Assembly (NCBI GenBank): GCA_902806595.1
Contig: CADCXC010000021.1
Span: 248,001-312,000 of the forward strand
DNA length: 64,000 bases
DNA from: Pyrenopolyporus hunteri
Taxonomy: Eukaryota; Ascomycota; Sordariomycetes; Xylariales; Hypoxylaceae
Direction: 5' to 3'
This document shows, one piece after another, positions 10,434 to 23,520 of the stretch. Both the position numbers and the translations under genes were made by a program. A model generated the notes under the pieces. The model had not been told where the DNA came from. It did not search any database and saw only the letters and a list, made by a program, of their open reading frames with translations. How positions within the stretch are numbered: the first letter of the stretch is position 1; every line of letters starts with the position of its first letter.

Positions 10434-13291
10434 CATATTACGAAATAATACGTATATAAATTAATTAATTATTATTTATTTTATTTTTTTTCGTAATTAA
10501 TTAATTACGAATTATTAATTAAATTTTTCGTTTTATTTATTTTTTTAATTTTAAATTAAATTAATTTTTTTTTATTAAATTTCGTATAATTTTATTAAAA
10601 AACGTTTTTATTATTACGTTTATAAAGTTATACGATTTATGTATTTATGAAATATTATCGATTTTTCGATTTTTATAAAATTATTTTAAAATTATAAAAT
10701 TAATTATTAATTTTTTTTCGTTAATATTTTTTATTTTTATTAAATATTAATATAATAATAAAAAATCGATATATAATATAAAAAAATTTTTAAAAAATAA
10801 TAAACGTTTTAAAATAATATTAATTATATAATAAACGACGTAATTAACGTTAAAATTTTAAATTATTTTATAAATTTTATTAATAAATACGTTATAAATA
10901 ATTTATTTATATTTAATAAATAATTAATAAATAATATTATTAATAATTTATATTTTATTATTTCGATCGATAAAAATTTTATTATTTAAAATAATAACGT
11001 ATTTAATTTACGAATTTAAATTTTTATTATTTATAAAAAATTTATTAATAAAAATATAAAAACGTAAATTTTAAAAATTTAATTTAATATAATAAAGTTT
11101 ACGTATTTAATTATTTATTTATTATTTAATTTTAACGTTAAAAATTTTAATTTTTTTAAATTTAAATTTAAAATATTAAATTATCGTAAAATAATTAAAA
11201 ATTATTTTAAATTAATATATCGAAACGATATATATATTATAAATTTATTATTTTACGAATTTTTTAATTATATTAAAAATTTTAACGTTTAATAATTTAA
11301 ATTTTTTAATTTAAATTTTTTAAATAATTATTATATTAAAGTTTTTATCGTAAATTATAATACGTAAATTATTAAAATCTTCGGTTTTAAAATTTATAAA
11401 TTTTTAAAAATATATTTTAATTTTAATTTTATTAAAAATCTTATTTTTAATAATAAAAAATTCGTAATATTAACGTTAAAAATATCGTTCGTTTAAAAGT
11501 TAATAAATTTAAACGAATTTAAATTTATTATAAATAAATAAAAATCGAAAATTAATAATTTTATTTATAATTTTTATTAATAATAACGTAAATAAATTTT
11601 AAATTAATAAATATTTAATTTTATAAAATTATATAAAAGTTTAATAATTTATAATAATATTTTTTTAAAGTGTTTAATTTTAAATTTAATTAATAAATAT
11701 ATAAAAATAATTTTTTATATCGATATTTTAAATTAAATATAAATTATTATAATGTTTTAAATTATAATTTTTATTTTTTACGACGTAATATAAATGTTAA
11801 AATTAATATAATACGTTAATTAATTTTTTAAATAATAAATATATACGTTATAATATATTTTTTATCGAAATAATTATAATTTTAAATTATTAAACGAAAT
11901 TTTTCGTATAATATAACGATATTTTTATTTTTAATTTTATAAATTATTTATAATTTAAAAATTATAACGTTTCGATATATAATTATATTATAAATTTTTA
12001 AATATAAAATGTTTTTTTTAAATGAAACGTTAAATTTTTTTATATTTAATATTTTATAAAATTTTTTTTATATTATAATTATTTTATTTATTCGAAGTTT
12101 AATAATAAAAGTAAAATTCTTTTATTTTTTATTAATAATATATAATTTTACGGTATAAAAAAATCGTTAATATATATAAAGTTTTTTTTTGAAAATAATT
12201 TAATAGTTATTAAAATTAAAAGTTAATACGGGTAATTCGATTTTAAATTTTTTAAACGATACGAGGTTTTTTTTTTAATTAAATATACGGTTTAATATAA
12301 AAGTTTTTAAACGTAAATATTTTATTTAAAATATTAAAAACGACGGTATTATTTTTATTTAATATTATAATAATTTTATAAAAGTTTTTTTATTTTTTTT
12401 TTTTATAAACGAATATTTTATTATTAATAAAAAATAATATAAAAAAAGTTTTTTATATATTAAAGTTATTACGTATATTTAAAATATTTTTTACGAAATA
12501 TTATATTTTAATTTTTTTAATTTTCGTTATTATTTTTTAAACGATTTATATTTTTTAAATTTATATAAAAATAAAAAGTAAATTTATATTAATTTTAAAA
12601 TAAATGTCGAATATAAAAAATATAAATATTAAATTATTAAAATTAATAATATTATTAATTATTTTAATAATTATTTATAATTAAAATACGTGTAAATTTA
12701 AATTTTAAAATTTATTAATAATAATTTCGTATATTTTATAAATAAAGTTATAATATTTTTCGATTTTATTAATAAATTAATATATTTCGACGGGTATTTA
12801 ATAATAAATAATTTAAATAATATAAATTTTATTTCGAAATTTAATATTATTAAAATTTATATCGATATTATACGTAATAATATTCGAAAATTCGAAGTAA
12901 ATATTAATTTAATATTATTTTAATATATTTTAAATTTTTTTAATAAAAATAATTTTTATAAAATAAATAATTTAAAATTTTATAACGACGTTAATTATAT
13001 ATAAAACGAAACGTTTATTTAAATATATAATATTAACGATAATTTCGTAATTAAAATTTATATTAAAATTTTTTAAATTAAATTTAAATTTTTAAAAAAT
13101 TTTATTTTTAATTTAATAATAATAATAAAATTTATTAATTTTTTTAATATTTTTAATATTAACGTTATAATTTATTTTATTTAAAAAAATATATATAATT
13201 TAATTATAAAAAAATAATTAAATCGAATATAAATATAATATAATTTAAATTTTATAAAAAAAATCGTATTATTAAAATAAAATTATAAATA

Positions 13292-14506
13292 TATTCGAAG
13301 TTTTTTCGAAATATTATTTCGAATTTTTTTCTTAAAAAAAAAATTCGAAAAAAAAATAAAAATTAATTACGTAAAAATTTACGAGTTATATTTTTTATAT
13401 TATATTAATTATATATTATATTATATTATATTACGTTACGTTACGTTATATTACGTTAATTAATTACGCGTATATATCGCGTAACGACTCGTATTACGTT
13501 TTTATTTAATTAATTAAACCGTTTAATTAAACCGTTATATATATCGTAATTATTATATTTAAAATTATTTATATTTTAATAAACGATTTTATTAATTAAA
13601 TTAAATTAATTTTAATTTAACGTATAATTCGATTTAAATAAATTAAATTAAATAAATCGAATTAAATAAATCGAATTAAATAAATCGAATTAAATAAATC
13701 GAATTAAATAAATCGAATTAAATAAATCGAATTAAATAAATTTAATTATATAAATTTAATTTTAATTTAACGTATAATTCGATTTAAAAAAATCGAATTA
13801 TATAAATCGAATTAAATAAATCGAATTATATAAATTTAATTTTAATTTAACGTATAATTTTATTTAAAAAAATTCGAATTATATAAATTTAATTATAAAT
13901 ATAAATTTAATTATATAAATTTAATTATATAAATTTAATTATATAAATTTAATTATATAAATTTAATTATATAAATTTAATTTTAATTCGACGTATTTTT
14001 CGTAATATTTTTCGAAAAATCTTTCGAATTATATATTTAAAATTAAATATAAAAAAATTATACGAATAGTTATTCGCAACGATTTTATCGAAAAATAATA
14101 AAGGTAACTTTTTACGACGATTTTATCGAAAAATAATATAAGGTAATTTTTCGCGACGATTTTATCGAAAAATAGTATAAAGTAATTTTTTACGACGGTT
14201 TTTTCGAAAAGTGGTATAAAGTAATTATTTACGACGGTTTTATCGAAAGGTAGTATAAAGTGGTTTTTTACGACGACTTTTCGAAAAATAATACGAATAA
14301 TTTTTTATAAAAATTAAAAAATATTACGAAAATTGTATTAAAAATTATATTAAAAATTATATTAAAAATTATATTAAAAATTATATTAAAAGTTATATTA
14401 AAAGTTATATTAATAATTATATTAAAAAATATATAATTATAAAAATAATCGTAAAATTCGAAAAAAATCGAAGGTTATTATATTATTTTACGAAAGTAAC
14501 TTTTAA
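13292..14506 (-). mobile_element. RIP-mutated full-length copy of element X
   Basis: 1,215 bases against 1,225 for intact X. It begins TATTCGAAGTTTTTTCGAA (X reversed: TGCCCGAGGTTTCCTCGGG) and ends GTAACTTTTAA (X reversed: GTGACCTCCAG). It preserves the array order, with AATTAAATAAATCG units near 13650 and ATATTAAAAATT units near 14340. The LTR sequence on both sides joins without duplicated bases when compared with the uninterrupted copy near 23560. Confidence 0.8.
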
Positions 14507-16130
14507 TTTTTATTTACGAATAATAATAACGGTGATATTAATTTTTTCGATTAATTAATTTATGACGTTATTTAAATAAATATTTAATTAATTTATATTT
14601 TTTAAATATATAAAAAATAAAATATTTAAATTTATAATATAAAAATCGATTAATTTAAATAAAACGTTAATTATAATCGTTTTTAATAATTTAATTAAAA
14701 GTTTATTTTTAAATTTTATATTAATTTCATCGATTTAATTATTATTTATTTTTAAATTTCGATCGAAAAATTTTTTTATAAAAATTTAATATTAATTTTT
14801 TTTTATAATAAATATTTTAATTATATCGATATTAAAAATAATATTTTAAAAATATTTTTAATATATCGATTTAAAATAAATATAATATTATTTTTTAATT
14901 TATCGATAAAAAAATAATAAAAAATAATTTAATATTAATATATTTAATTTATTAAATATATTACGATTAATTAATATTAAAAATCGATTTTTATTAAAAA
15001 ATAAAAATCATTTATTTAAATCGAATTTAACGTAAAATTATTTCTAATTTAATAAACGATTAAATAAAAGTTAAATTATAACGAAAACGTTACGAAATAA
15101 CTTCGATAAAAAAAATAAAACTTTTTTTTATTTTAAATTATTAAAATAATAATTTATATAAAAAAAATATAAAATATTTTCGATAAAAAAAATGAAAAGT
15201 TAAACGTTAATAAATTATTTTCTTTTTATAATTAATTCGAATTTATTTTATAACGAATTTTTACGACATTTATTTTACGTATAATATCCATTAAAAAACA
15301 TTTTTAATATTAACGTTATAAAATAAAATATTATTAATCGTTTTTATATTATAATATAAATATAATTTAACGTTAATATTAAAAAATAAATTATATTTTT
15401 ATTAATATAATACATCGATATTTTTTATATTAAAACGTTAAATTATTTACGTTTAATACGTTTTAATTTATAATAATTTTATTTAAAAAATTTACGTATC
15501 GATATAAAATTAATTAAAGTTTTTATTATATTAATATTATTTTTATTTAAATAAATATTTTTTTATATAAATACGTATTTTAATATAATTTTAAATTAAT
15601 TTAATATAATTATTAAATTTTTTATTATAAAACTTTTAAATTATTTTTAATATTTTTTTAAAATATTTTTTATTATATAAACGTATAATTTATTTTTATT
15701 TATAATAATTAAATTTTTTAAAAAAAATAATATTTACGTTATTTTTTATTTTTCGATAACGATTTAAAAGTTAATTTTTTTTTATTTTAAAATTTTATAA
15801 TTAAATTATTAATTAAAAAATATACGATTATTAAAAATATATTTTATTAATTTAACGAATTTTTTTTTAATATTTTATTCGATTAAATTAAATTTTTTAA
15901 TACGAATTTACATTTAAATTAAACTTTTAATTTTTTACGATATTATAAATATAAAAAATTTAAAAAAATTAAAAATAATAAAACGATATTTTATTATAAA
16001 ATAAAATAATATCGTATAAAAAAATATTAATATTACGTATATTATTACGATAAAAATTTTTTATATTATTTTAATAATAATTTTTTTAATTTTATTAATT
16101 TATATTATTAATTTTAATAATATTAATTAA

Positions 16131-16340
16131 CATTAATAAATACGTACGTAAATAAAATAAAAAAATAATAATAAAAATAAATACGATATAATAAAATTAA
16201 TATTATATAAATTATTTAAAAAAAAATATTTAATAAAAAAATCGTAAAAAAAGTTTTTTTTATATAAACGAAAATATATAAATATTTTTTTTTAAAATAC
16301 GTATTATAAAATAATACGTATATAAATTAATTAACCATTA
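16131..16340 (-). repeat. LTR (right end of the inverted retrotransposon)
   Basis: From CATTAATAAATACGTACG to TTAATTAACCATTA, the complement of the LTR at 20226-20442. The boundary at 16340 is set by the resumption of 28S sequence at 16341. Confidence 0.7.
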
Positions 16341-19300
16341 AAAATAATAATATTATTTTTAATTTTATAAAATAAAATAAATAATTAAAATTTTAAAAAC
16401 GTTATTTTATTTTTATTTATTTTTAAATTTTATATATATAAAAAACTTTTATTATTTAATTAAATATAAATATTTAAATATATTAATATTAATAAATTAT
16501 TTTTAATAAATAAAATTAACGATATAAAATAAATTAAATATAAAATTAAAATATTAAAATAAACGTTTATTAAATATTATAAAAAATATTAATATATTTT
16601 AATAATAAAATAATAATTATAAATTAAAAGTTACCTCCGTAAAATAATATAATAACCTTCGATTTTTTTCGAATTTTACGATTATTTCTATAATTATATA
16701 TTTTTTAATATAACTATTAATATAATTTTTAATAAAACTTTTAATATAATTTTTAATATAATTTTTATAATAACCTTTTAATTTTTACGAAAAATTATTC
16801 GTATTATTTTTCGAAAAACCGTCGCGAAAAACTATTTTATACTACTTTTCGATAAAATTATTACGAAAAATTACCTTTATTACTTTTCGATAAAACCGTC
16901 GTAAAAAACTACCTTTATTATTTTTTTAAAAATCTTTCGAAAAAATCGTCGCAAATAATTACCTTATACTATTTTTCGATGAAATCGTCGCGAAAAACCA
17001 CTTTTATTATTTTTCGATAAAATTATCGTAAATAACCATCTTTATTACTTTTTTAAAAATCTTTCGAAAAAACCGTCGTAAATAATTATTTTATACTACC
17101 TTTTAATAAAATCGTCGCGAAAAATTACCTTTATTATTTTTCGATAAAACCGTTATAAATAACTACTTTATACTATTTTTCGATAAAATCGTCGTAAATA
17201 ACTATTCGTATAATTTTTTTATATTTAATTTTAAATATATAATTCGAAAAATTCTTCGAAAAATATTACGAAAAATACGTCGAATTAAAATTAAATTTAT
17301 ATAATTAAATTTATATAATTAAATTTATATTTATAATTAAATTTATATAATTCGAATTTTTTAAATAAAATTATACGTTAAATTAAAATTAAATTTATAT
17401 AATTAAATTTATATAATTTAAATTTTTCGTATAAATTTATTTAATTCGATTTTTTTAAATCGAATTATACGTTAAATTAAAATTAAATTTATATAATTCG
17501 ATTTATTTAATTCGATTTATTTAATTCGATTTATTTAATTCGATTTATTTAATTTAAATTTTTCGTATAAATTTATTTAATTCGATTTTTTTAAATCGAA
17601 TTATACGTTAAATTAAAATTAAATTTTTATAATTTAATTTATTTAATTCGATTTATTTAATTTAATTTATTTAATTCGATTTATTTAATTCGATTTATTT
17701 AATTCGATTTTTTTAATTCGATTTTTTTAAATCAAATTATACGTTAAATTAAAATTAAATTTATATTTATAATTAAATTTATATAATTAAATTAATTTAA
17801 TTAATAAAATCGTTTATTAAAATACGAATAATTTTAAATATAATAATCGCGATATATATAACGATTTAATTAAATAATTTAATTAATTAAATAAAAACGT
17901 AATATAAATCGTTATACGAAACGTACGTATAATTAATTAACGTAACGTAACGTAACGTAACGAAATATAATACGATATATAATTAATATAACGTAAAAAA
18001 TATAACTCGTAAATTTTTACGTAATTAATTTTTACTTTTTTTCGATTTTTTTTTTTAAAAAAAAAAATTCGAAACAATATTTTAAAAAAATTTCGAATAA
18101 ATCGAAATTTATTAAAAATTATATAATAATTTATTTATTAAATATATTAACTTTAAAAATAAATAACGTTTAAATATTTTATTTATATTTTATTTTTAAA
18201 ATAAAAACGATATTTTAAAAAATAAATAATCGTAAAAATTAATGATAAAATTTAAAACGTAAATTTAAATTAAATAATTTTTAATATAAATTTTAATAAT
18301 AATAATAAATATTTTAATAAAAATTTAAAAAATCGAAATAAAAAAATTTTTATATAAATAATAATTAAATATAAATTAATCGATTTTAAATTATAAAAAA
18401 ATTTCGTTTTAAAATAAATATTTATATTTTATAAAAAAAAATCGATTAATATTTCGACGTTTAGATTTAAATTTTACGTAATAATATAATTAAAAATAAA
18501 AATAATAATAAAAGTTTTAAATAAAACTTTTTTTAACGATTTATTATTTTAAAATCGATTTATTTAAAGTTAAAATTTAATAATCGAAAAATTTTAATAC
18601 TTTTATTAAATTTAATATATTTTCGATATTTTTTAAAAATTCGTTAAAAAAATAATTTTTAAATTAAATTATATTTATAATTATAATAAATTTTTAAAAT
18701 AAATAACTTTTAATTAATAAAATAATATAAATAAAAAGAATTAATAAAATAAATTCGTAACTTCGAAAAAAAAATTAATTTTAAAAATTAAATATATTAA
18801 ATTTTTAATAAATTATTTAAAAGTAAATTATTATTAATTAAATAACCGATCGACGATTTTTAATATTTAAATTTCGACGTTTTAAATAAATTTCGATTAT
18901 TCGATATATAATTAATAATTAACTTAAAATTAATACGAATAAAAAAAATTTAATTATTTAATTAAAATATAATATTATAATAATTAAAAAATAATATTAA
19001 CGTAATATAATTTTTATTTAATATTTTAAATATTAAAATAAAAAAATTTAATTAAACGTAAATAAACGATAAAAATAATTATAATTTTTTTAAAGTAATT
19101 AAATGTTTCGTTATTTAATTAATAACGCGTATAAATAAATTAACGAGATTTTTATTATTTTTATTTATTATTTAACGAAATTATAATTAAAAAAACGAAT
19201 TTAATAAAATTAATAAAAAAATTTTTTTTATTAAATTTAATTTTAATTTAACATTATAAAAAAATATAAAAAATATAAAATAAATGGAAATTTTAACGTT

Positions 19301-20194
19301 AATAAAATATTATTATTTTTATTATTTTTTTATTTATTTAATAAAACGAAGTTAAATTTTATTTAATTTTTAATATTAAAATTTTTTATAAATCGATTCG
19401 AATTAAAAATATTATTAAATAAAAAATTTAATTAAAACGGTATATTTATTAAATTATAACGTATATATTTTAAAAGAAATTTATAAAAAATAAAAATTTT
19501 TAATAAAATAAAAAAATAAAAATTCCTTTAATTTTAATTTTTAATATAAATATAAATTATAAAAATATAATTTACCGATTTTTTAATCCTTCGAAATTTA
19601 AAATTAAAAATATTAAAAAAATTATTATAAAAATAATTAATTTATAACAATTAAACGTTTATAACGACGTCGTTTTTTAATTTTTCGATGTCGATTTTTT
19701 TTATTATATCGAAATAAAATTCGATAAACGTTAAATTATTTATTTATTAATAAAAAACGTAAATTAAATTTAAATCGTCGTAAAATAAATTAATTTTATT
19801 TTATTAATAATTTTATCGTAATAATAATTTAATTTAATACGAAAAAAACCGTTAATTTAAATAATTAATTTTTATAATTATTCGATCGAATAATATTACG
19901 ACGTTATTATTTATTAAATAATAATTAAACGTTTTTAAATTAAAATTTATATTAAAACGCGGTAATATTTTTTATACGTTATAAATAAATACGAATAAAT
20001 TTTAATTTTATATTTTAATTAACGATTTTTTTATCGAATCGAAAATAATTTAATAATATTTTATATATTATAATTTTAACGCGCGTAAAATTAAATTTTT
20101 TATAAACGATTTAATTATATAAAAAAATTTTATAAATAATAAAATAATTTTATTATTATAATTTATTAAAAATAAGTTTTTTTTTATTTAAATT
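16341..20194 (+). pseudogene. 5'-truncated 28S rRNA gene relic, interrupted by element X
   Basis: The 28S begins about 950 bases into the gene (equivalent to 34237) and runs to its 3' end. Recognised after reversing transitions: TTTAATTAAATATAAATATT near 16455 (rRNA: CTTAATTGAACGTGGACATT), AAATCCGTAA-type helices near 18750, GTAATTAAATGTTTCGTTAT near 19097 (GGTAGCCAAATGCCTCGTCA), and the sarcin-ricin loop AATACGAAAAAAACCG at 19836-19851 (AGTACGAGAGGAACCG). An X copy splits it at 16624-18099. RIP changes in invariant positions show it is dead. Confidence 0.85.
16624..18099 (+). mobile_element. RIP-mutated copy of element X inside a 28S relic
   Basis: Begins TTAAAAGTTACCTCCGTAAA opposite CTGGAGGTCACCCCCGTGGG of intact X and ends TTTCGAATA opposite CCTCGGGCA. 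Longer than X (1,476 bases) through extra units of the ATTCGATTTATTTA array (17490-17740). The 28S joins across it as GGCCATGGA|AGTCGG in unmutated terms, with neither loss nor duplication of bases, compared with the uninterrupted 28S near 34508. Confidence 0.82.
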
Positions 20195-20225
20195 TTTTAT
20201 ATTTCGTTCGATTTTATATCGAAAT

Positions 20226-20442
20226 TAATGGTTAATTAACTTATATACATATCATTTCGTAATACGTATTTTAAGAAAAAAAAATACTTATATATTTTCG
20301 TTTATATAAAAAAGACTTTTTTTACGATTTTTTTATTAAATATTTTTTCCTTTTTAAATAATTTATATAATATTAATTTTATATATCGCATTTTATTTTT
20401 ATTATTATTTTTTTACTTTATTTACATATATATTTATTAATA
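20226..20442 (+). repeat. Left LTR
   Basis: Aligns base for base with 26393-26609 apart from transitions; both contain ATTAACTTATATAC, TCATTTCGTAATA and TTTTTAAATAATTTATATAA. Confidence 0.85.
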
Positions 20443-23261
20443 TTAATTAATATTATTAAAATTAATAATATAAATTAATAAAATTAAAAAAATTATTATT
20501 ATAATAATACGAAAAATTTTTATCGTAATAATATACGTAATATTAATATTTTTTTTTTATATAATATTATTTTATTTATAATAAAATATCGTTTCGTTTT
20601 TTTTAATTTTTTTAAATTTTTTATATTTATTATATCGTAAAAAATTAAAAATTCGACTTAAATATAAATTTATATTAAAGAATTTAATTCGATCGAACGA
20701 AATATTAAAAAAAAATTCTTTAAATTAATAAAATATATCTTTAATAATTATATATTTTTCGATTAATAATTCGATTATAAAATTTTAAAATAAAAGGAAA
20801 TTAACTTTTAAATTATTATCGAAAAATAAAAAACGACGTAAATATTATTTTTTTTAAAAAATTTAATCGTTATAAATAAAAGTAAATTATACGTTCGTAT
20901 AACGGAAAATATTTTAAAAAAATATTAAAAATAATTTAAAAATTTTATAATAAAAAATTTTATAATTATATTACGTTAATTTAAAACTATATTAAAATAT
21001 ATATTTATATAAAAAAATATTTATATAAATAAAAATAACGTTAATATAACGAAAATTTTAATTAATTTTATATTAATACGTAAATTTTTTAAGTAAAATT
21101 ACGATAAATTAAAACGTATTAAACGTAAATAACTTAACGTTTTAATATAAAAAACGTCGATATATCGTATCGATAAAAACACGGTTTATTTTTCGATATT
21201 TACGTCGAATTACATTTACGTTATAATATAAAAACGGCCGATAATTTTTTATTTTATAACATTAATATAAATAAAAAATTAAAAAAAAGTTAAATTTATA
21301 AACATTAATAACTTTAATTAAATCATTTTCGACTTTATATTATTAACGTTATAAGTCGTTTATTTAATAATTACTTTTATTTTTTTTTATTATTAATAAT
21401 TTATCGTTAATATTTAACACGTTATTATCCCTTTTATTAAATTAAATCCCCGCGGCGTAATTTACATTTTAACCCTCGTTTAAACCTTAATAATAAATTT
21501 TTCTTTCGCCGCTCTAAACCTTTTAAAATAACCTTTACATTTAATTAAAACCATAAATATTTAATATATTTATCTCTTTCGTTTTCGTTTTTTAAAAAAT
21601 AATCGCGTTTTTTTAAACCATTATAATTAATTAATATTTTACTATTTTAATTTACATTAAACTTTAAAAATATAATTAACGATATATTTTTAATTTTATA
21701 TAAAAAAAATAACTTTAATTTTTATTATCGAAAAATGTTTATAAATTTTTCGAATCGTTATTAAATGGTTTATATATAATATCGACGATTTCATTAAATA
21801 TTATATTAAAAAAAGGAAATTATTATACCGGAAATTACGATTTTTTTTCTTAAATAATTTTATAACTTTTATTAATTAAATCGATTTTTATATTTATATT
21901 CGTCGAAAATTAATAAAATAATATTTATTATAATATTTTTTTTATTCGAATTTTTAATAAAATATATTTTCTTATTATCGTCGACTATTTTAAAAAAAAT
22001 TTAAAATAATAAAAATAATTATATCGAAAAATTTTATAACGTTTTAAAAAATAAATTTCGTTTTTTTTTAAACGTATATTATACGATTAAAATTTATTAA
22101 ATTTAATTTTACGTTATATTTTTTATTATTTTTATTAAATAAACGATTATTTATTTTTTATATAACGTATTTCGTTATTAATATTTTATAAATATATATT
22201 TAATTATAAAACGATATTTTAATACGAAATAAAATAAAATTTAATATTATTATAACTAAATTTCGATTATTTTTTTTAATATTAAAATTAAAAAAAAAAA
22301 TAAAAGAAAATTCGACTTTAAAATATTATAAATAATATTAAATAAATTAATATTATATTAATATATCTTTAAAAAAAATTTTAAAAATAAATAATAATTT
22401 ATTATAATTATGTAACGTATTATTCGTAATATATTTTAATTATAATATATTTTATTTATTTTATCGTATTAATTCGAAAAATTAATTAATAAATTTCACG
22501 TATTAATCGATATTTTTAAAAATATTAAAAAAATGTATTAATTTTTAATTAATAATAATAACGACGAAAATTTCGATTAATTTTATATTAAATAAAAATA
22601 TTATTATAATAATAAAAATAATCGATATTAATCGAAAAAAACGACTTAAACTTAAAAACGTTATTATTAAATATATAAAAAAAAAAATATTAATTTATTA
22701 AATATTTTAAAAATAAATAAAAAAAAATTAAAAAATATTAATAAATTTAAAAAATTAAAAATAAAAGTAAATATATTATATTTTTAATAAATTATAAAAA
22801 TATTAAATAAAAAAACTCGAAATCGAAAAATAACGATTAAAATATTGCCGTTTTCGAAACGAAAAAAATCGATTTTTAATATTAATTAATCGCGATATAT
22901 TTAATAAATTAAATATATTAATATTAAATCGCTTTTTGTTATTTTTTTATCGATAAATCGAAAGATAATATTATATTTATTTTAAATCGATATATTAAAA
23001 ATATTTATTATAAAAAAAAATTAATATTAAATTTTTATAAAAAATTTTTCCGATCGAAATTTTAAAATAAATAATAATCGAATCGATAAAATTAACATTA
23101 AATTTAAAAATAAATTTTTAATTAAATTATTAAAAATAATTATAATTAACATTTCGTTTAAATTAATCGATTTTTATATTATAAATTTAAATATTTCGTT
23201 TTTTATATATTTAAAAAATATAAATTAATTAAGCGTTTATTTAAATAATATTTTTTACGTT

Positions 23262-23520
23262 ATATGGTGTTTAGTTTTTAGGGAATTAAAGTAGGAACGG
23301 TGCGAGTGATTTTTTAAGGGTGTATAAAAAAAGTATATTATAGAAAAGCACACGGAGCCCTCATTTATTTATGGAAGAAAGCTTCCTTTTTATAAGCGTT
23401 GTTAATTAGGTAATGCGTGGAGCCGTAGTTAGTGTAGAGCTTAAGTATATGTGTTTTTAGTGCGCATATATTACTTAGTTTTTAATGTTTTAATTGCCCA
23501 CGTTTCGTAATAATATTATA
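23262..23520. other. G-retaining island inside the retrotransposon
   Basis: About 260 bases that keep many non-CpG G residues (GGAACGGTGCGAG, AAGCACACGGAGCCC, GCGTGGAGCCG), unlike the sequence on either side. The inverted copy lacks this segment: it reads GATTAATTAATTTATGACGT near 14552 and then continues in shared sequence. So it is either an insertion specific to this copy or a deletion in the other. I find no open frame, hairpin or known motif. G clearly outnumbers C on the + strand. Confidence 0.5.

Larger units (their letters stand above)
9211..10435 (+). mobile_element. Element X: intact, un-RIPed, non-coding repeat with terminal hairpins
   Basis: The one segment of the AT-rich zone with normal base composition. 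It runs from CTGGAGGTCACC to AACCTCGGGCA, with sharp edges against RIP-mutated LTR sequence. Three other copies align end to end with it once C-to-T and G-to-A changes are allowed (7925-8701, 13292-14506, 16624-18099), which fixes both termini. A perfect 8-bp hairpin lies 6 bases from the left end and a perfect 7-bp hairpin 2 bases from the right end. In between are four tandem-repeat arrays. No open frame looks coding, so it is probably non-autonomous. The insertions at 13292 and 16624 show no target duplication. A Helitron-like or Crypton-like mechanism, or a solo LTR (it can be read TG...CA), are alternatives; none fits fully. Confidence 0.8.
9043..16340 (-). mobile_element. Inverted, internally deleted LTR retrotransposon copy, with nested X elements
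   Basis: Reverse-complement relative of the element at 20226-26609. The left LTR is 9043-9210 plus 10436-10474 (split by intact X); the right LTR is 16131-16340. Internal sequence 10475-13291 matches the complement of about 23540-26392, and 14507-16130 matches parts of the complement of 20443-23260, with more than 1 kb missing near 15000. A second X copy (13292-14506) interrupts it. Without the X insertions it is about 4.86 kb. The flanking pentamers differ (ATATA left, AAAAT right), and the flanks are different parts of the rDNA unit. Every reading frame is destroyed by RIP, and the retrotransposon superfamily cannot be assigned. Confidence 0.7.

Noticed and set aside
9211..10435. Solo LTR interpretation of X (TG...CA ends)
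   Set aside because: The preceding C is shared by copies, no 4-6 bp target duplication is seen, and terminal hairpins are atypical. Kept only as an alternative.
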